Assembly: GCA_015680685.1 (NCBI GenBank)
Contig: MNCI01002682.1
Location: forward strand, 738,430 to 802,429
DNA length: 64,000 nt
Source: Gnetum montanum
Taxonomy: Eukaryota; Streptophyta; Gnetopsida; Gnetales; Gnetaceae
Reading direction: 5' to 3'
Part shown: positions 36,383-47,100 of the stretch, piece after piece
Position numbering within the stretch: position 1 is the first letter of the stretch
Layout of the letters: each line of letters starts with the position of its first letter
Translations under genes and position numbers: made by a program
Notes under the pieces: generated by a model
What the model was told of the DNA's origin: nothing
What the model saw: only the letters and a program-made list of their open reading frames with translations
Databases searched by the model: none

Positions 36383-38355
36383 ATACTAAGGAAGCACCAT
36401 ATGTAATTAACACTATCTACTTAGACAGTGAACAAGAAGCACCTAGGATTAACACCATTTACTCAGATAATGAACAACAAATACCTAAGAGACCATTTGT
36501 AGTTTGTATTCCTCCTACTACACAAACGACCACACCTCAATCATCATACTCTCCATGTAACCCGCCTACCTCGGAAAGATCCTATGCCATCCAGATACCC
36601 CCCGCGGTGGCAGCCTCTACCATACCATCAAAATCGTACGTGGTGCATGTATCTCCCGCCGCTACCACCGCAAATACGCAACCTCCGACCCGGCCCGCTC
36701 CCTATGTAGTCCGGGTGCCACCTGCGGTCGCAACTATGGAGGTACAACCCCCAGCTAGACTAGCCCCATATGTTGTTAGGATACCTGAACATCCTAATAA
36801 CCACCAACCTTCCACCCCGCACACACAAAATAAACCGAACCTATATGTTGTTAGGGTGCCCAGGCAGTGTGACACTCAACCACCTTCGACCGTCGAATCG
36901 CAATACCGTCCTACTCCATACGTCATACAGGTTCCAAAGCAACTAGATGTTTAGAAACCAAATGTTTCCCTGCGCCACACACGGGAACGCCTGGCAGACA
37001 GGCTCACATGGGAACGATTGGAGAAAGAACATCAACAGCTTGCCTTAGGACCCCCCAAGCCCACCCCATTAAGTGCAATACCCATGGCGTCACCTACCAA
37101 CCAACCGAGTACGAGCTATAAGGGAGAATCATCAGGAATGCATGATGCATCCAAATCAACAGTTACGGAAGAAAACGTTAAACTAGCCACACATGAAATA
37201 AAACTGTTGGGCCCGATGGACCAAGTAACCATTAACAAGCATACACCTAACAATAGAGACTTGGTAACAGCCCTAACACAGGTCACGCAAGCACTGAAAT
37301 AGAAAAATACTTCACTAAGCCTATATGACCTAATATTAAGCTCTCAAACTCATCGCGAAGCCCTAGTACACATGTTAACATCAATCCTAGTAAGCGAAAA
37401 CTTACTCGCAGATGAGCCTTCCATACATGCGGTAATGTCTAAACGACAAGGATCCAAACCCAAATCGTTAGGCTTTCACCCTGAGAACATTAAGATCGAC
37501 GAGGAAATCGGAAACGTCACCCACGAACCCATGTTTATAACCATACGAGTTAATCAGTTCAAGATACATCGAGTACATGTAGATGATGGAGCAGCCACAA
37601 ATGTGGTGCCTTACCCTATCATTGAATAGTTAGGGCTTACAGACTTAATTAAACCAACGTCTACCACATGTTTAAAATCGTTTAGTAGATCACGCGTAGT
37701 AGTAAAAGGCACCATAACTCTGGACTTTATAGCAGGGGATCGATTCCCCACATCTGCTAACTTCGTTGTCATCGACGAAATGCCAGGGTTCAACTTAATA
37801 TTAGGAAGACCCTAGTTGGCCCAACTCAAAGTAGTCTCTTCCCCTATACACCAAGAGATTCACCTGCCTTATGAAGGTGGTGAAATCATTATACACGGGG
37901 AGACTGCTACACCTACCATCTTGTCACATACAGATACAAATCAAGGCTTGGAGGTTAAGTTTGAAGAGCCTAAACAGGATGACACAAATGAAAAACAAAG
38001 TTGCACGCAGCCAATAAACAATGATCCATTAGACGTAAATGAAACTCTACCCAACATAGAAACACCCGGACTTGAAACTATACATACACCGCCTAACCGA
38101 GAAACTACACCAAACATCAAAACTACTGTATGTACAGAAACACTAGAAAACCCCAACATAGAGCCTATTCCATCAGACGTCCCTTGGGCTGAGTTACCTT
38201 TCAACGTAATCAGCGAAGGAGACGCTGAGTACAGAATCACTCCTATTAGCATCACTCCTAACGTTAAATTAAGAAAAATAAAAAAATTGCTAAACTACCA
38301 ACTACATTCTTCATCCGAAATGACGTTAAACTACCACATGTCCGCAATGACATAA
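36373..38355 (+). pseudogene. Pro-rich linker with peptide repeats and Tat-type protease of element B
   Basis: Reads in the frame one base back relative to gag and overlaps its last codons, so gag to protease needs a -1 shift or an indel occurred. Codons 36580-36945 carry six copies of a short peptide, [PSL]Y-[VA]-[VI]-R-V-P (PYVVRVP, PYVVRIP, LYVVRVP, PYVIQVP). The protease domain (37480-37900) has VHVDDGAATNVVP as active-site loop, in place of the D-N/D-G-S-S loop usual for Tat proteases, and FNLILGRP as the late motif. Stops: TAG at about 36952, a TAG near 37300, TAG 37627-37629 and TAG 37813-37815 (in GRPW). A Thr, Pro and Asn rich tail follows to TAA at 38353. Confidence 0.75.
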
Positions 38356-38560
38356 AACTAGCCACAGCCAGAAATGGCCAGTTTACCAAGGACCCCACCA
38401 GTATCATTTGAAACTTCTCTTGTTTACATATGGTCCAAAATGGCCTTAAACTAGTGCATGGGGCCCGAAATGGCCCTGAACTAGAACATCGAGACTACAG
38501 TTTGTCATGACTTTAAATTAACACACATGGCCCGAAATGGCTTTAAACTAGAGCATTTTC
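38356..38560. repeat. GGCCCGAAATGGC..TAAACTAG repeat cluster, left of the antisense gene
   Basis: Degenerate units of about 30 bases such as GGCCCGAAATGGCCTTAAAC recur from about 38340 to 38560. Similar units form a regular array at 43896-44102 and a loose one at 47735-47965. Confidence 0.6.
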
Positions 38561-39092
38561 TTATATTTCTTTTCTCTCAATTCAAGTTTACAGTTTGAAT
38601 GTATGCTTACCCTGTTGCATTGTTACGTTATCAGCCATAGTTTTCCTTCATATCCTCCTTTTTTACCTGATTATGCTCCTACTTCTGTTCCTACCTCGTG
38701 CATTATACTTAAACAACAAAATGAACAAAAAGACTTTACATTGCTGCATTGTGTTTACATTCATGTCCAAAAGGTTTCACTTTAAATTTATGCTTATCAG
38801 TGTTCAAACAAACGTAAAATTCAAACAAAAAAAAGGGAATAATAGAAAACTCAAAAAAAAAATAGTATAAATGTATCAACATCAAATTACAACTTAGTGC
38901 AATGTTCCCACACGATACATAGATCACATACATAATCACTTTAACAACAAACTACGAAAAAATATATTCCTATACAAATAGACAATTACAACGGTTAACT
39001 GATTCCGTCCATTAGTTCATATACAGTCCAGGGCAAAACATTCTGTTCGCGACTCATTAAAAACATGAGCGATCATAAGACCAAATTGAAAA
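38561..39092. other. no gene; AT-rich stretch 3' of the antisense gene
   Basis: No coding frame with recognisable sequence. It contains A-runs at about 38826-38866. It would hold the 3' untranslated region of the antisense gene; no clear polyadenylation hexamer was identified. Confidence 0.4.
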
Positions 39093-39194
39093 CTAAGCAT
39101 CAGGATCGGGAGGGGTGTCCCCTTTAGAGTCCTCGGCACCATGGGTCCCTGCTCCATTGGGGTCACCTTCTTGACCATCGTCGTCGCCCTGACC

Positions 39195-42100
39195 CTATGA
39201 AAAGGTAAAAGAAAACAATTAACACAAAAAGAAAAGAGAAGAATTCCAAAAGTCATTTAACAAACAAAATTCACAAGTTTAAACGACTTACAGAAGAAGA
39301 TCCTCCTAGACCGAATTCCAACCGACAGAGGATTTCTTCTTCAGAGACACTTGCCCAGTCAGTCCCATCAAGGCCTAGATCAATGTTGGCCAAAGCCTTC
39401 CCTTTGTCCACTGCGGACCAAGTGGGACATTTCAGAGGAAACTCCCCCACAGAAACCTCCCCAGAAGCTGTGGTGATTACCCTCTTGGGCGATTCCATCT
39501 CCATCATAGTATGCTTAGCAAACGCATCAAATGAAGAGCGCAGGCCTAAACCCTCAACAAACATCTCCAGCTAACGCTTCTCTATAGATACCTCCTTTAA
39601 CGATTTTTTATAATGATCCTTATGGGTCTTTTCATCTTGACCCCATTTTTGCACCTTAGAAGCGAAAGCCTTCCAATTCTGACATTTGAGGTTCAATAAA
39701 TCTATTTGTGCCTTATGCTCTACTAGCTCCCAAGTCAATGATACTTGGCGATTCAATAAATTCCAATATCTGTTGTAAGTAATCTTGGAAGTTCGCCAAG
39801 AACGATCACCTGTTAACCTTGCCGAGGTGAACTCATAGCGCAATTTGAGATCATCCCGTTCTACTGATAGCCTGGAAATCTCTTTTTTCCTTGCCTGACT
39901 CTGCAACCATAGCCTCTTGATGGAGCGTCTACAGGTCCAAAGAGACTTCGCATTCTACACAATGCATTCTGCCACTTCATCATAGATCTGTCGGGGTACT
40001 TGCTCAATCTCTGGTGGTAGTGCAGGCAAGCTATCGATACACGTAGCCTCAGATGGATCCCACCTCAGCTTAGTCCCTATCCACATGAGACAAACATGCA
40101 TTAGACATCGGACAGTGAAAACAGATGCAAAAAGAAAATCGAAGGATTCGAAACGCTTAAGATATATGTACCTATGTTAGGATGAGCTTGCTGGATGCGA
40201 TCAACTACCTCATCAATGACACCAGTTATAAAATCCATTTTACTTGGCATTTCAATCCAAGTAAAAGGTTCATGCATAGGAGATGCGTTAACATCGGTGG
40301 TCGTTTCTGTAGGAGCCTTCATCATAGGGACTTCTAAATGAACGTTAGGAATCGAGTTGATCTCAACATTTTCGCCTTATAGTAGTAAAAACATAAAATC
40401 AAAATTTGGAATAATGGAAAGTACAATTCAAAAGACAAATAAACAGGAGAACATACCAGAATCTCTATCCTCTTACGGATTCGGAGGATTGCCAAGATCT
40501 AGCCTCCCTCCGAAGAAACCATCAAACATCTCATCAACTCCATCCTGATCATCGATGTTACCCTTTTCTGTGGTATCTCCCTCCCGATCTTTCATTCCCC
40601 CCATCTCGTCTCTTCCCGTTTCATCCTCCTCATTTAAGTTCGTTGAGACCTCTTCCTCCTCGATGATCGATGCTAATCTCTCTTTTCTTACTTTAGAAGT
40701 CAACTCTAATGGCATTCATAGGTTCAACATCGGTTTTGTATAAACAGCCAAAAAACAAAGTAAAAATAACGATGACGATGATAAAACAAGGACAAATCAG
40801 TGAATCAAGCTTATCCCATGTAGGCATCTTAAACCGTATACGTTTCACCCTTAGTTCATATGCAGTTAGAGCAACCTCTCTAGGATGTTCACGCTTCTGA
40901 ACTTTTGATTTTGCTTTCTCGATCGTTTCCTTGATCACCCGATTAGCTCTCCTAGTAGTATAGGGCACACTATCTGGTTCCAACCCTATGCTGTCATGCG
41001 TATGAATTGAATGACCAGATGAACCCTCCATTGTGACAGAAACCGATTCGTCAATCCCCTCAGGAGCATCTTGAGATTTGACCACCTCAAATAAGTGACG
41101 AATCCATAGGCCAGATAGTTGGTGGCGATTCCTTAACACATACTTGTTATCTGCACGAACAACTAAAAATTCAGCCAGCCAGCGCAAGTAACCGGCAAAG
41201 AATGCAAAGGTGAAATGGGATTGCGCCTCAATGTTTGAACGTAACCTCACTAGCTTCCCGTGGAAACCTGAAAGTAAAAAATCGGCCTAATTATAACATA
41301 TCCCAGTCTCGAGAATAGTGTGCATGATACACAGAGGTTCTACCCCAACAGTTTTTACTTGAGACAGAGATTTGGGAAACACCCGCGCTCTGAACAAGGG
41401 ATACAACTCATTAACCTTAGCTACTTTCAATTTTCTCTACATGGGGAACCCCTTAGCGCCTTTAAGAATGCCCAACCAGTTCTCCAACGCACGCACAACA
41501 TGGAGCTCTTTTTGCGCTCTATCAAAAATCACTTTAGTCCCAGCTGTCGGTACACCAAAGAAGTCTAAGAAGAACTTCGCCGGCAGATGGAAAACCACTT
41601 TGACACCCTTGACGCGAGTGCTATAGTAGGTGACAGATTTGTTGAAAGAATCAATGATTCTAATCATCTCCATCACAGAAACATCAGGGCTCAGAGTAGT
41701 AAACAAATCCATGAGGCCCACATCACTCAAACAACTGATGATATGCAGCGGTGCCTTAGTACGTAACCATCGCTGCATGTTATTGATTTTCCTGAACTTC
41801 ATGGACAAAGTGCTCTCAGTCCGCCTGGTTGTGATAGTGGCTCCACCAGGGGGGACATCCACTGTGCACACAAGATAACCCCAGGGAGTCAATATAACCA
41901 ATGATGTAGCAGAACGAACAAATTGAGGTATCAAAAATACCATTACTTACCGTCAGTCGATGGATTTAGATCGCTAAGAGCCAAATCGGCATCGCGTGGA
42001 AAAACTGGCCCATTATGAGACCAATCCCCATGCAGCCACCCCCTAGCCTCACATTGTGCAAGTGCCCTCGAGTACCGTTTGTGGAAATGAACAATATCAC

Positions 42101-43120
42101 CCTTAGTTTGGGCCAACACGGCACCATGGAGAGTGGGGCCCGCCATGAAAGCCTCTAAGGTGGTACGAGCCAAAGCGAGTCCATCATCGCCTATGCACAC
42201 TCCCTCTTTATTGAATTGAGGCCTACAAAGAGACGACGATTAAAATATAAACCACTACTAAGCAGCAAGGTGAAAACAATAAATTGAACAACCTTACCTT
42301 CCTACTTGGTACACCGTTCCAGGAGGGTTCTAGAACAAAGTATGCGCATGAGCAGCTAGGAATAGGGTGTTATTGACATGGTGAGAGCCATGTGACAATA
42401 GGTCCCACACACGCGATAATGGACGGGTAGATCTTGGCCCTCCAGAGGGACCGCCCTCAATCGTAAGTGGTCCCTCGTCGATGTCCACCATGAAAGCCAC
42501 AATGCCATTCGAAGATCCGGGTAACATAGTCTCAAGCACGCTCAATGCTAATTGTTCACTTAGATGCGACCATATTGCCATGTTGAATTTGTCTAAAATA
42601 AAGGCAAGGAATTCACAGGCCCCTTCTCTAAACCATACCCCATTGTGATCAATAGTCATATTAGGAACTGGCTCATCAGAATCAACTGGACCAAACCACG
42701 TCAGAACTCCGACAAGCTCCACCACCAGGAGGAAAGGTTTGGGATCCCTGCATGTATTCCAGAACCAGGGTTACTAAGCTGTGTAAAAATAAGGTTCTAC
42801 ACTAGGGGGCCAACACTTAGAAGAATTCCCAGCATCACACTCAGCGTGCAGACCCTGCACGCTGGAAAACTCAGCATGCTGGAAAACTCAGCGTGCAGAC
42901 CCTACACGCTGGAAAACTCAGTGTGCCAGAAAACTCAGCTTATAGACCCTGCACGCTGCACGCTGGAACGTGACCACACTAATCCCACATGCTGAGTATT
43001 TTGACCCCATCCTTCACACTACAGAAACCTTATGCTATGGAAAAAATTACGCTACGCAATGGAAAAATCGATAGGAACAGTGGGCAAAAACACAAATTTC
43101 GACGAAGGGTCAGAGCCTAC
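39195..43120 (-). other. intron map of the antisense gene
   Basis: Introns on the minus strand, high to low coordinate: 1, 43120-42748 (GTAGGC...TGCAG); 2, 42297-42223 (GTAAGG...TGTAG); 3, 41950-41862 (GTAAGT...CACAG); 4, 41330-41268 (GTATCA...TTCAG, least certain, 63 nt); 5, 40814-40706 (donor now ATAAGC, one G-to-A step from GTAAGC; acceptor ATTAG); 6, 40456-40376 (GTATGT...ATAAG); 7, 40171-40077 (GTACAT...GATAG); 8, 39291-39195 (GTAAGT...CATAG). Lengths of 75-110 nt for most of them are typical of plant introns. Exons: 43251-43121, 42747-42298, 42222-41951, 41861-41331, 41267-40815, 40705-40457, 40375-40172, 40076-39292, 39194-39093. Confidence 0.75.
42840..42970. repeat. CACGCTGGAAAACTCAG repeats in intron 1 of the antisense gene
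   Basis: Alternating long and short units, GCGTGCAGACCCTGCACG followed by CTGGAAAACTCAG, repeat five times. The motif belongs to the same GCGTG/CACGC vocabulary as the LTR and leader of element B. Confidence 0.65.
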
Positions 43121-43582
43121 CTGCACGTCGATCCTGACCATGAGGGAATCCTGGGTCTAGGCAAACACTGAAGCATCGCTTCACTCTCTTCGGCAAAGGT
43201 CAAGCTAGGCTTCTTCCTCCCCTGGCCTTCTACTTGCTTGCCCTTGCTCATCGTTGCGTTCATGCTGAACCTTGCACGCTACATTCACGCTGAACCTTGC
43301 ATGCTGAGGCTTGAACCCTTACCCTCACGATGCACGCTGCACATCCACGCTGCACATGCATGTTGAAGGTCTCACTGAACCCTTCCACCCGACTTGCCGC
43401 GCCCCGATCTATGTCACCTTGGTCACCACCACCATGCCGTACCTGCGCCTGCCCTTGCTTTTCCTGCCCGATATTCGTCCCGGTGTACACTGCAAAGTAG
43501 GTTCACACTTGAGCTTTGGGGGTTCATGCCGCCACGTTCATGCTTGAATTTGGTCATGGCTACCCTGCGGTTCATGCTAACT

Positions 43583-43595
43583 CCTATTTATATAC
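43583..43595 (-). promoter_or_regulatory. TATA box of the antisense gene
   Basis: The minus strand reads GTATATAAATAGG, a near-perfect plant TATA box, 332 bases upstream of the predicted ATG at 43251. A start of transcription about 30 bases downstream would give a roughly 300-base leader containing GTTCAGCGTG-type repeats. Confidence 0.6.
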
Positions 43596-43895
43596 TCCGC
43601 GTTCAACACGCTGAGGGCGCCTTGAAATAATTTATTTAATTAATTTGAAAATTAACCAAAATAGAAAGAATGTGTAAATACATAAGAACAACGCAGAGGC
43701 AAGGAAAATGAACAAAACAAAAGCAAAAACAATGGTATACTGAGATGAACACTACCCACATGCAATATTCTCTTGCGAAGCAACTCCTGTTGCCCACACT
43801 AAACATTTTAGCGCAAACTCCTTATCTGGCAGTCTCACACTCAATAATGATTACAAATCATATAATCAACTAGACATCATAAACGAACAACAATC

Positions 43896-44102
43896 GGCCC
43901 GGTAAGGCCTTAAACTGCCATAATTGGCCCGGCAAGGCCTTAAACTGCCATAATCGGCTTGGCAAGGCCTTAAACTGCCATGATAGCCCGGTAAGGCCCT
44001 AAATTGCCATGACGGCCTGGTAAGGCCTTAAACTGCCATGATCAGTCCGTTATGACTATAAACTGACAGGCATGGCCCGGTAAGACCTTAAACTGCCATG
44101 CG
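43896..44102. repeat. 29-30-bp tandem array, right of the antisense gene
   Basis: Seven head-to-tail units of the type GGCCCGGTAAGGCCTTAAAC + TGCCATAATC. Units vary by a few bases. The array lies between the antisense gene's promoter side and the start of the RT frame. Confidence 0.85.
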
Positions 44103-44107
44103 TCTGG

Positions 44108-47100
44108 ATACAATGATAAATTACCATCGCATACCTTAGTCCAGTTTAAATGCATAAACGCATAAATTACTTACATCCGAAAGTAACCAACCACCCGATT
44201 GACACTGCCCACTATTTATTGGCAGGAGCAAACATCATGGACGGTAAGCAATTATTCTTACCACTATCTATCAATGGACCGCACGGGACGATCACCCGAG
44301 AAATCAACATGGAGTCTATTGACTTAGGCTCAACAACAAACGACACTTTTGTGGCATCAACTCAACAAACGCTAGATTGTTTCGAAACGATGACCAAGAC
44401 TCTAGACGTAGAAGCTAATAGCATCACCGAAGACCCCTTGGTTGAAGTCCCCATTACCGTGCCAGATGGCGAAGTTAAAATCCTGAAACTAAGTACATTG
44501 TTAAGGCCGCAACTAGCCAATGACATAGCACAAGTGCTTAAAGACAACATAAAAGCATTTGCTTGGTCTTACACTGACATGCTTGGGTTAGACCCTCAAA
44601 AAGTCTAGCACAACATTATACTTGATCCAAAACTAAGACCAGTGAAACAAAAAGCACGTAAGGTTAAGCCTGAGATAGCGTTGGCAGTTTGCAATGAAAT
44701 CACCAAACTTTATTAGGCTAGTTTCATTCGGGCTATTGACTATGCTAACTGGGTATCCAACATGGTCATTGTCCTAAAGAAGAACGGAAGCATTCGCCTA
44801 TGCATTGACTTTCGGGACCTCAACGTTGCGACCATAAAAGATGATTTCCCCCTACCTAGCATTGATTAACTGGTTGACTCGACCACTGGGCATGCCTTGT
44901 TATCTTTTATGGATGGCTTTTTAGAATATAACCAGATTCGGATTAACCCTAAACATCAACTTAGGATGACCTTCATGACACCATGGAGTATTTTTCTCTA
45001 CATGATGATGCCATTCGGTCTCAAGAATGTCGGTGCTACATACCAAAGAGCGATGACATTTATCTTTAGTGATTATATCTTCAACTCGCTCAATGACTAT
45101 GTGGATGATATCATGGTTAAATCAAAGACATCAGAACAACATGTACAAGATCTCGACTTAGTACTGAAATGTTATTTAAAATATGAGCTGAGGCTTAACC
45201 CAAAGAAATGTGTCTTTGGAGTCAAAACAGGAAAAATGCTTGGATTCATAGCCTCAGAAGTAGGGATACGAGTAGACCCCGATAAGATTAAGGCCATAAC
45301 AAACTTAAAACCACCTAGCAACCTTACCGAACTTCGCAGTCTACAAGGTAGATTACAGTTCATCAGGCGTTTCATAGAAAAACTGATAGACAAGTTGAAA
45401 CCTATGAACCACTTGCTACGCAAGAAGATCCATTTTGAATGGACTTCACAGTGTCAGGAAGCATTTGACAACATTAAAATAGCACTTGTTCAACTACCTA
45501 CAGTTTATCCACCTCGAAATGATAAACCATTCTACATCTACCTTGCCACTTCGGACTCATCAATCGCGTCTATGCTTTGTCAAAAACGAGATGAAGGAAC
45601 TGAAGTCCCTGTTTATTACTTAAGCCATGCATTAGTAGCCCATGAGAAGAAGTACAACTAGGTGGAAAGGTCATGCTTACCTCTCATCTTTTCATTAAAG
45701 AAGTGGCGACATTATCTCTTCCATAACCAAGTCAATATAATCTGCAAGGATAATGTGCTCAAAGCCATCACAGGAAACATCTACGAGTCAAATAAAATAG
45801 CTCGTTGGAAAGCCATGATAGCTGAGTTTGACCTACACTACATAGTGCAGTCATCAGTTAAGGGTCAAGCTATAGCAAATCAAATGACTGCATCACCAAT
45901 GCACGAGCAGGCAATGATAGAGCTAGAGTTCCCTAATGAAAATGTTAGTGTAATAGACATAGCACCCAATGACTACGATGCCATTTTGAACTTTGATGGA
46001 GCATCCACCTCTCGAGGGGGAAGTGCTACTACTGTCATCACCTATCCCTCCAGGGAGATCCGGCCCTTTGCTTATCGTTTCGACTTTCACTGTACCAAAA
46101 ATGTAGCAGAGTACGAAGGTCTTCTTAGAGGTCTCATGGTAGCACTAGCTTCAGACATTACACGACTGGTAGTCAGAGGTGACTCACAATTAGTTCTAAA
46201 TCAAGTCACAGATGTTTATGCATGCAAAGCGCAACACTTGCAACCATACTGTGATTTGACTAAGCACTTACTGAAGCGATTTGAAAATATAGATGTGCAA
46301 CATGTTTCCAGAAATGATAACATCATCGCAGATGCACTTGCCATGTTAGCTCTAAACATATTCTCAAATATGTTCCACACGTTGCCCAGCTCTATAATCA
46401 ATTGTACTAAACCCATAACTGACACTCCTGACGAATTGCCGATTGCATCCGTTAGTACACTGCAGGCCGTAGAATGGTACGATGACATAAAAGAGTATCT
46501 TTTACATAGTGAACCATCTCAACACCTGACGAACACACAAAAGGATGCAGTATGAAAACGTTCTCGACAGTATGCATTAGTAGGTGACTCGTTGCGTCAT
46601 CGGTCCTATGAAGGTATCTTGTTAACGTGCGTTAGTAGCACTGATGGCCAAACCATCGTGGAGCAAGTACACGAAGGACTCTGCGGAGGGCACATAGCGC
46701 CCAAAGCAATGGCAACTAAAATAAGGTGTTTAGGGTACTATTGGCCACACATGGAGTATGACTGTGTCTCCAAGGTCAAAATGTGTGATATGTGTCAAAA
46801 GCATGGTAATCTCATACATGTCCCACCCAATGAATTGCATACAGCTCAAATCACATGGCCTTTCCAGAAATGGGGGTTAGACATCATTGGACCAATAACT
46901 CCCCCGTCTTCTGCGGGGCATAGCTTTATCATAACCACGATAGAATATTTCACAAAATGGGTAGAAGCTATTCCCCTTAGAAAGACCACATCCAAACACA
47001 TATGCAACTTCGTTCTAGAAAACATCGTGACCCGTTTTGGCATTCTGATGACCGTCATCACTGATAACGGGCCACAGTTCATCAGTGCCGAAACTAGAAC

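Larger units (their letters stand above)
39093..43251 (-). pseudogene. nine-exon antisense gene inside element B (FCP1/HAD-like N-terminus), five in-frame stops
   Basis: Opposite strand to all other genes of B, between protease and RT. Predicted ATG at 43251 (MSKGKQVEGQGRKKPSLTF), stop TAG at 39093-39095. Joining nine exons gives 3,177 nt, exactly 1,059 codons, with phases matching at every junction. Codons 45-230 resemble an FCP1-type HAD phosphatase: KPFLLVVELVGVLTW (family: LLVLDL[DN]G..L), EFLAFILDKFNMAIWS, LSRVWDLL and NTLFLAAHAHTLF..NPPGTVY (family: NTLL.DDSP...NPP). The catalytic Asp positions are Glu and Ala-Ala here. Later exons hold a TW-rich middle part, an acidic segment (40473-40705), a Lys and Arg rich coiled coil (39574-39906) and an acidic Gly-Asp tail (GQGDDDGQEGDPNGAG). 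Stops at 42330, 41437, 40473, 39955 and 39571 are all one C-to-T step from a sense codon. The identification of the domain is from memory of the family; the gene structure is seen directly. Confidence 0.7.

Noticed and set aside
41268-41297. 30-base intron 4 (GTTATAATT...TTTCAG)
   Set aside because: Too short for splicing; a donor at 41330 gives a 63-base intron with the same phase and was preferred.
42645-42995. 116-codon plus-strand frame between protease and RT of B
   Set aside because: Antisense shadow of exon 2 and of the repeats of intron 1; the minus strand explains the region fully.
43896-44102. Regular repeats of about 30 bp resembling a CRISPR array
   Set aside because: The units are head to tail without unique spacers, and the setting is a plant retrotransposon.
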